DNA of 64,000 bases. It comes from Manis javanica. Taxonomy: Eukaryota; Chordata; Mammalia; Pholidota; Manidae. Made by a program: the position numbers and the translations under genes. Location of the stretch: assembly GCF_040802235.1 (NCBI RefSeq), contig NC_133164.1, positions 117,632,302 through 117,696,301 on the forward strand. The letters run 5' to 3'. Below are positions 12,222 to 22,639 of this stretch, in pieces. The stretch's first letter is position 1; the number at the start of each line of letters is the position of its first letter. The notes under the pieces are model-generated. The model saw only the letters and a program-made list of their open reading frames with translations. It was not told the DNA's origin and did not search any database.

Positions 12222-12702
12222 TGTATTAGGTCTCCAGAGAAACAGAACCAATAGACTGTGCATGTTACACAGAAAGAGATTTCTTAAAGTAATTGTCACA
12301 TGCCATGACGGAAGCTAAGAGGTCCCAAGAACTGCAGTTAGGAAGCTGGAGACCCATAAGATCTGATGTCCAAGTCCAAAGGCTTGAGAACCAGAGAGCC
12401 ACCGGTGTCAGTTCCAATCTAAAAGCCAGCAGGTTTGAGACCCAAGAACAGCAGATGTTTCTTTTCACTTTTTGTCCGAGGGCCGGGATAAATCAGTGTC
12501 CTAGTCAAGGGAAGAAGGAATGTTGTCTTACTCATGGGGAGTGCACCCACACTGGGGAGGGCAACCTGCTTTACTAAATCCACCAATTCAAAGATTAATC
12601 TCATCCAGAAACACCCTCACATATACACCCAGATTAATATTTGATCAAATGTCTCAACACCCTATGGCCCAGTCAAGCTGACACATAAAATTAACCATTA
12701 CA
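12222..12702 (-). mobile_element. MLT2-type ERVL solo LTR with intact target duplication
   Basis: Plus-strand ends are TGTATTAG and CCATTACA. The minus strand therefore starts TGTAATGG and reads through 'ttaattttatgtgtcagctt', 'gactgggccatagggtgttg' and, near its end, 'ggttctgtttctctggagac'. This is the order of MLT2 LTRs of ERVL elements. The 5 bases before (CCTGG, 12217-12221) are repeated exactly after (12703-12707), a clean 5-bp target duplication. The length of 481 bp is near full. No internal ERV sequence flanks it. Confidence 0.92.
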
Positions 12703-12709
12703 CCTGGTA

Positions 12710-13630
12710 AACACGAACCAATCAGCTTAGCTTGAATGAATGAAGAAAGTCATGAAAACAGACAAGAAAATGTGTCACAACAAAGTTGTATTCGGGTACT
12801 TTCTTGGAAAAATGTAATGCCGCAAATTTTCCCTAATGTAAAAGACAGGATCTTTAGTCAAAGGAAACTAATAAAAACTATTAATTGAACCTCAGTAGTC
12901 TTAACTTCCCAAATCTCCCAGTTGATGACCAAATGGCTTGGGAGGTCAACTTTTCCTCTCTGAGCACACAGGGGGATATGCCCCTCCATTTGGTTCCAGG
13001 CTGGTGCTTCTAGTCCAAGCAGCACACAGCTGAGGTACAGCCTCCCACGGAGGAAGGAAACGCACCAGACCAGAGTCACCAGGCTCTTCAGAGGCGGTGG
13101 GCTGCCTGGGCTGCCTTCCTCAGGAAGGAGGCAAGGAACATGGCAACTAAAACCTGCAATTTATGTCCATCAGAGAGCCTTGCTTCCCATGGGATTCTAC
13201 AACTAACCCTGGAATGGTTGAGACTCCCACATGCAGTGAAAAATTTGGCTTATTTGCAAAATTTTTAGGCTGACTTCTCACACTGTGATTGTGTTTTAAC
13301 TATCAGCTGTCGTCACTCCTTCCTGTTCTCACATGCAATCCTTCATTTCACAGTGTTATCTGCCTAATCCCAATCTCTGCAGCATTTTCCACTGGTACAC
13401 TTGAACTGATCTCATTTCACCTAAAAAATGCAGGTATGTCTTTATCTGACTATGCAACTGCCAGTTGTTTCAGTTGTTGTAACTGTTAAATGAAATAATG
13501 AACAGTAAGGACTCATCTCCTAGGTATGTGATGTTACCATTATTGTTTTCTTATATTAAAAAAGTCACTTTTCAAATGAAAATAACATTACTAACAAATC
13601 CAGCAGTTATTTATAAAAGTGAAACATCAA
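12710..13630. other. No gene recognised
   Basis: Moderately GC-richer stretch (12900-13200) without convincing exon structure. Short open frames on both strands have no family resemblance. Confidence 0.4.
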
Positions 13631-13639
13631 ACACCTGGG

Positions 13640-13858
13640 TAGAATTATATGTTAGTCACTGGTCTTAATGCTTTATCTATATTAATTTGCTGAATCCTCA
13701 CAACAGACCTGTGAGCAAGGCACTATTTTATAGATAAGGGACCTGAAGCACAGAGAGATTAATATGCAGAAGGCCATGAAGCTGGCATAGGGTGGAACCG
13801 GGATTTGGACCCGAGAAGCCAGATTCCAGGAACTATATCCTTAGTCATTACACTACAC
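13640..13858 (-). mobile_element. MIR SINE, antisense
   Basis: Antisense MIR order: 'gctgaatcctcacaacagac', 'tgtgagcaaggcactatttt', 'atagataagggacctgaagc', 'acagagagattaat', then 'tggaaccgggatttggaccc' and a terminal 'cattacactacacca'. Good match through the core. Confidence 0.88.
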
Positions 13859-14164
13859 CAATTCCATCAGTGTACACCCTAAATTCTCAGAGGAAAGTAA
13901 GGCTCTTATCTTCATTTGGAGACTTCTAGCTCCTGAGATGATAACAATGACTTCTGGATTTATATCCATTTCTTCCATAGCATCTATTACTGCACTGATA
14001 ACACTGTCAAGGTCAGAAGACACAAGGAATGGAACTAACTGTCTGGCTCTTTGGGGGAAAAGAGTTGGAGTTTCCTTTCCAAACACATATGATTTTTATT
14101 TTTCCCAAGAGCATCCGTGTCTCCAACAGCATATAAAATAACCAACCCCAACCCAAACAGTGTT

Positions 14165-14430
14165 TTTGTTGGTCACTGCTCAAACAGTCCTTCCGGACTT
14201 CTTTACTGAATTGTCTCCCCAGTATTTATGTTATCTCTTGACCTTAATCTTCCCTGTGCTTTGACCCCAGGCTGTGACGCTAGAACTTGTTTTCTGTGGT
14301 TGGCGCGCTTTCCTCTGTCCTCACATGCCTTGTATGCTCATCTTCTTTCCTATCACTGAAATCTTTGTAGTCCTGGAAGCAGAGACAGTCCATTCTCTTA
14401 CACCCCAAGTATTTCAGAATTAAAGTAGTG
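14165..14430 (+). mobile_element. L2 LINE fragment
   Basis: Pyrimidine-rich sense-strand L2 3' pattern ('agtccttccggacttcttta' ... 'tgtagtcctggaagcagaga'). Diverged; assigned by general resemblance. L2-like sequence may continue to about 15010, where a CAG|GTAAGT donor-like motif occurs on the minus strand. Confidence 0.5.
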
Positions 14431-15370
14431 GATTATACCCTCTGTGTTTCCTAATGCCACATGGGAATGAAGACTACTGTTCCTAGAAACCCTCTATCTC
14501 TGAGTCTCAGGCCAGCTAACTTAACCAATTCCACCCTCTGTTGTAATGATTACTGATGAGACCCTTTCACTCACTGAAGACTTTGTGTATGATTCTTGCT
14601 TTCTCCTCTACCTTAACTTGAACTTCTTCAAGGGTAAGTCCTTGACCTCATCTCCACTTATCTCCTCTCCTCTGCCTCTGCCCCTCAGTTTAAGCCCTTG
14701 ACTTTTTCACCACTAAACTTTACTCCTACCCAATACTATTGATACAAATACTCACTCTCACAACGCCAAGCTCTCCTATCTTTACAGCTTGATGGTGTCA
14801 GTAATGTCACTACAACTGTGTTTCAATAAACATTAAAATCATCAGTTCACTGACACCTCTGCTTGTGTCCTACTCATTAGCCCCTCTTCCCTTCATCTCC
14901 CTTCTTACTGAGCTTAGATTCCATGGAGCATCAGTTAAGCACCAAGTAAGAGCTGTTTTAAATATACCCTAAACTTCCTTTCCCCTTCATCCTTCTATCA
15001 CACTTACCTGAAAAAACATCCCCGCCCTCAAATTCTTGCTAATAAAAATGTGACTAACAGATCAGCAGCATCGGCATCCACTCGAGTTTGTTAGATGTGT
15101 GGAATGTCCAGCCCCACACAAGATCTAAGGAACCAGAACCTGCATTTCAGCAAGATCCCCTGGCAATGCATGTGCAGAATAATGCTTGTCGAAACAAATT
15201 CCTGGGCCCTTACAAGGAGTGTTACTTTGTCTTTCAAAAATTAATCTCTCTGTGTATACCCTTAATCCCATTTTCTTCCCCTTTCTGAAAAGCTATTAAC
15301 TAGGAAATATTCCTCTTCACTCTCTCCTCCTTTTGAATCCCTCCCTTAATAATTTAAGCATAATTTAATC

Positions 15371-15476
15371 CAGATTTTTCAATCCTGGCTGCATATCACT
15401 CTCATCCAGGAACTTCCAAAAACTAATGATGCTCAGACCAACTCCAGAACTATTAAATCAGAATTCCTGAAGGTGG
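15371..15476 (+). mobile_element. MER5A left half (split by L1)
   Basis: 'cagatttttcaatcctggct' + 'gcatatcactctcatccagg' follows the MER5A 5' end ('cagtggttctcaaccttggc ... atcacctgg'), then 'ttaaatcagaattcctgaag'. The second half is found about 400 bp away at 15874-15914. MER5A is a short non-autonomous hAT element, common to eutherians. Confidence 0.8.
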
Positions 15477-15489
15477 TACACAGAAAATT

Positions 15490-15873
15490 ATTTGTAAAAT
15501 TCTCTCCAGAAACACTAAAAAGATCAGTGATTACAGGGGTTGTGGGGTGCGGGGAATGGAGGACAAGAACAGGGATGGTCAGGAAGAGCACAGAGGACAT
15601 TCGGGGCAGTGTAAATGTTCCATTATGATGGATACATGTCACTAGACATGTGTCCAAATGCATGGGATGTACAAACCCAAGAGCAAACTTGGATAAACAA
15701 CGGATGACGGTGTGTCAATGTGGGTCATCAATTGTAAGAAGGTCCCACTCTGGTGGAGGGACGTTGGTAGTGGGGGAGGCTGTGCATGTGTAGGGGCAGG
15801 GGATGTATGGGAAATCTCTGTACCTTTCTCCCAATTTTGCTTAAACTGCTCTAAAAAAAACTCTTTAAAAAAA
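15490..15873 (+). mobile_element. L1M 3' end inserted in MER5A
   Basis: Sense 3' end of an old L1: 'agtgattacaggggttgtgg', 'gatgtacaaacccaagagca', 'tgtgtcaatgtgggtcatca', 'gtgggggaggctgtgcatgt', 'gggaaatctctgtacctttc' and 'caattttgcttaaactgctc', ending in an A-rich tail near 15853-15873. It interrupts a MER5A, so it is younger than that element. Only the last ~385 bp inserted, which is typical 5' truncation. Confidence 0.85.
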
Positions 15874-15914
15874 GGAGATGATTCTATTATGCAGCCCAGG
15901 TTGAGAATCAGTAG
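15874..15914 (+). mobile_element. MER5A right half
   Basis: 'gatgattctattatgcagcc' + 'caggttgagaatcag' continues the MER5A consensus ('gtgattctaatgtgcagcca gggttgagaaccactg') exactly where the left half stopped. Confidence 0.8.
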
Positions 15915-16529
15915 TCTAGTCATTTTTATTCTTTAAAAATACTTTCAGTAACACACAAAGCCTTCTTCCCCTCTTTCACAGCTCGCTTCCTGAAACAGAC
16001 TCATTACCAACTACATCTTAGATTCCCCTAGAGCCTTTGACAAAGGCTAATGCAGGAACAATTTAGTGGGGACATTCAATCCCAGGAAGCTGGAGTGAAG
16101 GACCAACAGCAACGCTGGAAAGCAAGAGCCAACACTGGCAATTAGCCACCTTATGGGTGTCTGATCACTCACCTCCTTGGGACCATCCGCAAAGCTATAT
16201 ACAAAAGTGTCTGAGGATTTTCTGTTTAGGGGGAGAAGAAACGAGAAATACTGACCCGCTAGCTACTGCAACCTTCTTGTGAAAGTGTCAAGTCTATGGA
16301 GCATTAACTCCCCATGCTTTGGGGGTGTCGCTCCAGTGCGGGCTCACACTGAGGTCCAAGCAAGGAAGGTCTGGGCTGGGAGGAAAGAGGCAAGAGGTGG
16401 GGCCCTAAGAGAAGAGTTCTGCTCTGAAATCTCATTGCTCTGTTCCACCTATGGGGTAACATTCTCCCCATGCCATTTTATACGGCACATTCTCATTTCA
16501 CTGACTTTCCAGGATACTAAAAGACAGTA

Positions 16530-16722
16530 CCACATAGCGCACACACTCAGGAGTTAGAGTACTAGCATCTGAATCCCAATTCCTCCACTTTAAAAAAAAA
16601 TTATATGCCAGTTCTCTAGTCTGGAATAATGAAATAATACAATCGTCTGCTCTAGAGACTTTTTCAGAGAATTAAAGTAACTAAATGCATAGAAGAGTGC
16701 CTGTTACATACTCAAAAAGGCA
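16530..16722 (+). mobile_element. MIR SINE, diverged
   Basis: MIR landmarks in order but decayed: 'gtactagcatctgaatccca', 'attcctccactt', 'gccagttctctagtctggaa' and 'gagaattaaagtaactaaat', ending 'agagtgcctgttacatactc'. Confidence 0.7.
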
Positions 16723-16769
16723 TGTCTGCAATTACTTCTAAGTTTAAAAATTCTGCTTCTCTAGCTCTT

Positions 16770-18400
16770 CAAAATGTACCACAAGCTCAGCCTACCACTT
16801 CCTCCTCAGATGACATGCAAAATGTTGACTGTTGTTTCAATTATTCACCCTGATCAGGTATTTTTCTATTTACTTGACCCTGCAGTGTCCCTGAATTTTA
16901 ATATTCCATCTTTATTTTCTCTGCCACAAACAACATTCCATGTGGGATATGATAATGGTGGGAACTTTTAAACCTCTTTCACTTAGAAAAGTACACACTT
17001 CCTCCCTCTCTTTCCTTCCAGCCCCGCATCCCCCCAACTGCAACCATGCAGTGTCTTTCCATGTCCTTCAACCTTGAATAAGGGACAATAGAGTCATTTC
17101 AAAGGCACATAGGAGCCACATAAGGGGATAGATACCACATTCCAAAATTCGGTCAATTTGAGCATCATAATGAAAAAGATAGCAAAGGATTTGACACATT
17201 GAATTTTTAAAAATCAATGGATCAAAAAAGGAGGGAATAGAGAAAGGGGAAGTTCTTTACAGAGGAATGCTAGGAATAAGCGAGTTAGAAAATAACTATC
17301 TTGCAAATCTTAAGGTAGTAAGCGAAAGACTGAGGGAATGACAGAGACAACACGCTAACAACTGTAAGTCGAACTTGTTCATTTGCTCATCTTTCAACAT
17401 CTCTGTAGTCTTGTAAATTTTACAAATAAACTGAACAAACTTTAAAAACATACACTACAGAATGATACCACATTTTTCAAGGACACAGGCAAATGTAAGG
17501 ATACGGATAAAGCACTGTATAATAATTGTTTATGATGAGACAGGAATAGTGAAACAGGAAAAAGAGATTACATTTCATTGTATTTTGACATGACAATAAT
17601 ATATGAAGATTTCATTTTGCTAGTGGAGAACAGAAACAAAAATAACTGGATAAAAAATGGAACTGTATTTCAAGATCATCAATCAAGTCCTAAAAAATCT
17701 ATTTCACATTAACTTTAGTTCTTTAACCTTTTATCAAATCTAAGTCCTGTTTATAATTTTGGTTCACAAAATATCACAGAATAATATTTTCTTTTGTGTG
17801 GATAAAGAGTGTGCTCAGTACACATGTGCTCAGACACAAAATTACATAGTGCATGCCTCTGACATTCCTATTATTTATAACACGTAACTTCAATGGGACG
17901 GTAAGGTGGAATGATGGAAGACAGAAGGATCTTTATCAATTGGTATCATTATGTTCAAAAATTAATTTACTCAGAGACAAAGAAATTTTGACATTTTGCT
18001 ATTATCTCCAACCTCCTAAATTCTACACTTCTTTCCAAAATAAATATAATAAATAGCTTGATGAAGTAATTACATGGAAATCTGCATATGAAAAGCATCT
18101 ACGTAATTATATTTTGACTGCCAAACGTGTCCCAAATAGGAAAGCAAAAACATCGAAATGAAAATGATGCCAGACCATCAAAGCAAGACCGCATTTCAGC
18201 AGGAAGTCCAGACATCAAAAGCAAGATAAATCCCAGTAAGCCATGATATGTTGGCATTTCTTAATTCTAGTATCAACAGAATCAAACTACTTTTTCCTTT
18301 TTTATGCAAAACAGAAGAAAAAAATCTTTAAATTAAAAGTGCCTGCATATGCAAATTGCTTATAAGAGATTTCTGTGGAATCGATATACTGTGGAATCAC
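16770..18400. other. Unique or ancient-repeat DNA
   Basis: No gene seen. 17100-17450 has LINE-like A-rich sense sequence that I cannot assign. Copy B of the duplicate element lies at 18066-18151. Confidence 0.4.
18066..18151 (+). repeat. Diverged duplicate element, copy B
   Basis: Partner of 10501-10586 in the same orientation, about 7.5 kb away. Two differences in the 36-bp core (G/C and C/T) against many in the flanks. The core contains TACGTAATTA here versus TAGGTAATTA in copy A. It lies only about 0.4 kb upstream of the first candidate exon of the CpG island region. Confidence 0.75.
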
Positions 18401-18529
18401 TACAGTTGGGTTCCTTCAAGTTACAGGGTTATGACATTTAGGAAGGATTTTAAGGGACAGTGAAAAGGGATGGGGGATGGGGCAATGCAGTGAACTGCCC
18501 AAGCCAGCGCTCATTCATAGGTCTCTTGG

Positions 18530-18665
18530 CTTGAAGGACCCAGTGACCAGAAAAGACCACGCTCCGCACATAAACGGGGCCCTGGCGGAAATGGTGGCCT
18601 TCAGCTCTCGGCTGTCAGGACCAGCATCGTGAGCGGCGCCAGCACCGAGACCGGCTCCGCTGAGG
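18530..18665 (+). other. Candidate first non-coding exon
   Basis: CpG content rises from about 18535, and the segment ends GCTGAGG|GTAAGTCACG, a near-consensus splice donor with GT at 18666. The only ATG (18594, ATGGTGGCC) gives 13 codons before TGA, so this would be a 5' UTR or lncRNA exon. The start is arbitrary because no cap site can be seen. It sits just upstream of the main CpG island on the same strand. Inference from donor and composition only. Confidence 0.35.
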
Positions 18666-18839
18666 GTAAGTCACGTTTTGCTTCAGAAATACATCGATCC
18701 TGAAAATCAAGTAGCTCAAGCTTCAGAAACCCCTGGTACACATGCCCTTTATGTATTCAAAAATGGGTGTCTTTTTTTTTTATAGACACCACAATTGTAT
18801 CAGCTTTTGCAGCCACAAAGCTAGGATCTGCCCAATTGC

Positions 18840-19640
18840 ACGGGAGGCCATTAGCCTGACGGGGCTTTACGGCCGAGGCGGCCCGCAGAGCAAACCGGAA
18901 GCTCGGCCTCTAGGCACGTGAAGGTTAAGGAATCACCGCCCAGGAGGCCAGGCCCGCCAGGCCGCCGGGCGTGGGCGACGGCCCGTCAGTCCCGGCGGGG
19001 CTCCGCTGGGCACCTCGGCCAGTCGGCCCGCGGCTCCTGCGGGAGGGGCGCCCCGCCCCGCCTCTAGACTGGCTCTGCCCAGGGCAAACGGTCCGGCTCC
19101 AGGGCGCCTCCCGTGCCTCACACGCCCCCGCTCACCCCTCGGCGGCCCTGCGGGCGGGCAGCGGGGGAGCCCGAGCCCCGGGACGTACCTGCGGGGCCCC
19201 GCCGCCCTCCGGGCCCGGCTGCTCCTGAGGGGCCGCAGGCCGCCGCCGCCCGCCGCCCCGGGCACGTGGCCCGGTGCCGCCCCAACCCCGCGCCGGGTCG
19301 GCCCCGCGGCAGGTCAGTTCCGGGCCGCGCTGCGTCCGTCCTCGGCCCGACCGGGCGGGGCCCGAAGGCAGAGCCGCAGGCGGGGGACACCCCGGAGCCC
19401 TCCTGCCGGGCTCGGCGCGAGGCGGGGCCTGGGCCGACGGGGCCTCGCGGGCAGGCGCCATGCCGGGCCGGGGAGAGCCGCGCCCCTCCGCCCCGTTCCC
19501 GGCGGCGGGCCGGACCCTCTGGGGCTCCCACCCCGCCCGGCGGAAGACGGCAGAAAGGGAGGAATTGGCTCCGACAGTCAGCGCCCCGGCGCCCCATCTG
19601 CACGGCCTGCTCGAGGGAAGAAGGTGAGCTTTCACGTCGT
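18840..19640. promoter_or_regulatory. CpG island, probable promoter
   Basis: About 800 bp of very GC-rich sequence with CpG retained at high density, in sharp contrast with both flanks. Motifs include ACCGGAAGC (ETS/GABP type, 18894-18902), CACGTG E-boxes at 18915-18920 and 19263-19268, and several GC boxes. No TATA box is visible, as is usual for such promoters. Donor-like sites face both ways: GCAG|GTCAGT near 19311 plus, AAG|GTGAGC at 19623 plus, and GCAG|GTACGT at 19189 minus. The island may therefore drive divergent transcripts. The long overlapping open frames on both strands are a by-product of high GC. Confidence 0.85.
19460..19623 (+). CDS. Possible coding first exon in CpG island
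   Basis: An ATG in a good context (GCGCCATGC) opens a frame of 54 codons plus 2 bases up to an AAG|GTGAGC donor. The peptide begins MPGRGEPRPSAPFPAAGRTL and is Pro/Arg/Ala-rich, as any GC-rich frame would be. I recognise no family. No downstream partner exon could be linked with confidence. Equally likely to be untranslated or chance. Confidence 0.18.
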
Positions 19641-20101
19641 GCCTTCTTGCCAAATCCACGCAGGGAGAAGCGTTTAGAGGAATTAGGTTTTGAATCGTGA
19701 CTCGTGAATTTGCGTTTGGGTGCCCGGGCGGCGTCAGCCCCTTCTCTCCCACAGACAGCTGTTGCCCGCTCGTTCGCCTTACTTTGTCATGAGAACGCGG
19801 CTTGGCAATGTCAGGTCGGACACCCCCAAAACGTAGCCAGAGAGGAATGGAGGCTTCACCCCAGTTGCAGGTGGGGCCCTGCTGCTGACCCCGCCAGCGC
19901 TCTGGGCAAGTGCCTGGACCCCTTCTTTTGCGTATCCTTTGGGGGTGGCTCTCGCTGATCTGGGGGGAGCGGTGTCATTCGCACCCTCTTTGGAGACCCC
20001 TCTTGTGTCCCTGGGGTCTTTCAGTACTGACAGGAGTTTTTTCTCTGTTTGGACTGAAATCTCGCCAGGTACTTGCAAGGATTTTTTTTTTTTTTGAAGT
20101 A

Positions 20102-21213
20102 CAGGCATTCCTTGGAGATGCTGCAAATTCGGTTCCAGACCATCGCAATAAAACGAGTATCACGTTAAAGGAAGTCAAATGAAGCTTTTGGTTTCCCAGT
20201 GAGTACAACAGTTATGTTTACACTATACTTTAGTCTGTTAAGTGTGCAATAGCATTATGTCTAAGAAAACAAAGTATCTTAATTAAAAATATTGCTAAAA
20301 ACCATCATCTGAGCTTTCAGTGAGTCATAATCTTTTTTGCCTCGATTTTAAATAGCTGCCGACTGATAGGATGGTGGTTGCTGAAGGCTTGGGGGACTTT
20401 GCCAATTTAAGACATCAGTGAAGTTTGCCACATTGACTGACTCTTCCTTTCATGAACGATTTCTCTGTAGCATGCGATGCTGTTTTTTAACATTTTACCC
20501 ACAGTAGGACTTCTTTCAGAATTGGAGTCAATCCCCTTAAATGCTGCCACTGCTTTATCAACTAAGTGTATGGAATATTCTACGTCCTACGTTGTCATTT
20601 CAACAATCTTCATAGCGTCTTCACCACAAGCAATTTCGACCTCCAGAAACCACTTGCTTTGCTCATCTGTGAGAAGCAGCTCCTCATCTGTTGAAGTTGT
20701 ATCGTGAGATTTCAGCAATTTGGTCACATCTTTAGGCTCTACCTGTGATTCTAGATCATGTCATTTCCACCACATCTGCTCTCACTACCTAAACTGTAGT
20801 CTTGAACCCCTCAAAGTCATCCATGGGGATGGAATCAGCTTCTTCCGGACTCTTGTTAATGTTGATATTTTGACCTCTTCCCATGAATCATGAATGTTCT
20901 TAATGGCATCCAGAATGGTGAATCCTTTCCAGAAGGTTTTTAATTTACTCTGCCCATATCTATCTGAGGACTGATTTCCTTGGTAGCTATAGTCTTTTTC
21001 TAAATGTATTTCTTATATAATAAAACTTGAAAATTGAAATGACTCTTTGATCCATGGGCTGCAGGATGGATGTTGTGTTAGCAGGCATGAAAAACAACCT
21101 TAATCTTGTACATCTCCATCAGAGCTCTTGGGTGATCAGCTGCATTGTCAATGAGCAGTAATATATATTTTTTGAATAGTACATCTCAACAATGGGCTTA
21201 AAATAACTCACTA
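20102..21213 (-). mobile_element. Tigger1 DNA transposon, truncated
   Basis: Begins CAGGCATTCCTTGGAGATGC directly after a TA dinucleotide, the Tigger/pogo terminal repeat and target. It then follows Tigger1 for about 1.1 kb ('ggttccagaccatcgcaata', 'gtttacactatactttagtc', 'tttctctgtagcatgcgatg', 'tcttaatggcatccagaatg', 'ccatgggctgcaggatggat', 'gagctcttgggtgatcagct'). The transposase gene reads on the minus strand and is broken by stops and indels; this is its 3' portion. The match ends near 21213, so the other terminal repeat and the transposase N-terminus are missing. It is a dead copy. Confidence 0.93.
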
Positions 21214-21214
21214 A

Positions 21215-21830
21215 GATTGAAGAGAAGAAAAAGATAACAAAACTAAGAAAGGACCTTTGGATTTGGGAGAAGTACCACCATGAATTATGAAAGAGATTTC
21301 TATGGAGAGGTGTAGGTGCAAGCCAAATTGCTTAAACAGTTTTCCTTAAAAGTCATAGGTAACAGAGTCAGAAATTTTGGCAGTGAAAAAGATAAAACTA
21401 TCATCCAGAAGTGATTTGATTTAATCCCACAAAGTCTGTTGCAGTATTTCTCCAGATCTGCCTTCCATACCCCAGACTCTGCTCATTTGAGTCTGTTCTA
21501 AACACTTCATTTTAAGATCCAGTGTGCAGATCAAAGAGTAACACTCCCTTTCTCAAGCATATTGATGATTTCATCATGATGTTGAAATAATGTAAACTGC
21601 TTCAGTATATGAAGTAAATATCATTTCCCTTCCCATTTATTCTTTGACTTCTCTCCAACATATATTCTTTGTGACTGCAAAATTGTAATACTTACTGTTC
21701 TGCAAATATGCCTGAACTTTCAAGCCTCTGTACATTCACGGTCTTTCTTCCCCTTAGTTCAGAGTAAGACTTCCCCATCCATATTTTGCTTCACCACAGC
21801 CCAAGTGCTGCCTTCATCAAACCTTTCCTG
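21215..21830. other. Unassigned sequence between Tigger1 and LTR
   Basis: About 600 bp without a repeat I recognise. A plus-strand L2-like pyrimidine-rich run (21640-21830) is possible. Confidence 0.4.
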
Positions 21831-21832
21831 AT

Positions 21833-22202
21833 TGCTATGGGCTGAACTGTGTCCCTCTAAATTCATGTGTTGAAGCCCTAATCTCCCGTGTGACTGTATT
21901 TAGAGGTAAGGTATTTAGGAGGTAACTAAGATTAAATGATTCATAATGGAAGGGTCCTAACCCAATAGCACTGCTGGTCTTGTAAGAAGCGGGAGGGAGG
22001 GATGCCTGCAGGCACCCAGGATGGCCATGTGAGTTCAAAGAGGCGGTCTGCAAACCAGGAAGAAACTCTCATCAGAAAGCCATTCCTGCTGAGCACTTGA
22101 TCTTGGACTTTGATTCAGTCTCCAGTACTGGGAGAACATATATTTTTGTTGTTTAAACCATCTAGTCTATGGTATTTTGTTTTAGCAACTTGACTTAATA
22201 CA
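21833..22202 (+). mobile_element. MLT1-type MaLR LTR
   Basis: Starts TGCTATGGGCTGAACTGTGT, continues 'tcatgtgttgaagccctaat' and 'ctaagattaaatgattcata', and ends 'tggtattttgttttagcaac ... taataca'. TG...CA ends and about 370 bp fit a full MLT1/MST-class LTR of non-autonomous ERVL-MaLR elements. Flanks CTGAT and TTGAC could be a decayed 5-bp target duplication. No internal sequence, so a solo LTR. Confidence 0.88.
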
Positions 22203-22502
22203 TTGACCTAAAATGAGATATCATCATTTGCTTTTTTTTCCATGTCTAAATTATATAATAATTGTTACAGTCTGAATAGCATGATATCTGTTTTTGTAGC
22301 TGTCTTATCACAGATATTATCCATGGAGATATTCATCCTCCATGGATGAAATTCATGCAGGGGGAGAAATATAATTTTTTTTGTATATCTCATATACATT
22401 ATATGCTTTACATTTACAGTATAGTTATTATATTGCATTGAAACTATAAAAATTCTGTATTTCGAACCAAGTCAGATCCTATTAATAGAATTACCGTGTC
22501 AT

Positions 22503-22543
22503 TTGTGTGTGTGTGTATGTGTGTGTGCGTGCACGTGCATGTG
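22503..22543. repeat. (GT)n-rich simple repeat, interrupted
   Basis: About 40 bp of GT/GC/GCAC alternating purine-pyrimidine sequence with a few interruptions, a potential Z-DNA-forming tract. Confidence 0.9.
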
Positions 22544-22639
22544 AACTGACAGAGCAGTTTCCTCTCCAGAAGCTGAGTGAATGCTCGTCTTAATTTTCTA
22601 AAAGTGCTGTACTTTAAAATCTTTTCATCACAGAACATA

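Noticed and set aside
13853-14086. 77-codon minus frame with an amphipathic-looking centre
   Set aside because: Overlaps the edge of an antisense MIR. No partner exon or family, so not enough to call a gene.
14990-15080. CAG|GTAAGT donor on the minus strand
   Set aside because: Lies in L2-like sequence with no acceptor or open frame upstream.
19113-19752. Long overlapping open frames (up to 206 codons) on both strands of the CpG island
   Set aside because: GC-rich DNA has few stop codons in any frame. The peptides are low-complexity Pro/Arg/Gly/Ala with no recognisable domain, and frames on both strands are equally open.
20477-20707. 76-codon plus-strand frame
   Set aside because: It lies antisense inside Tigger1, whose real (dead) transposase reads on the other strand.
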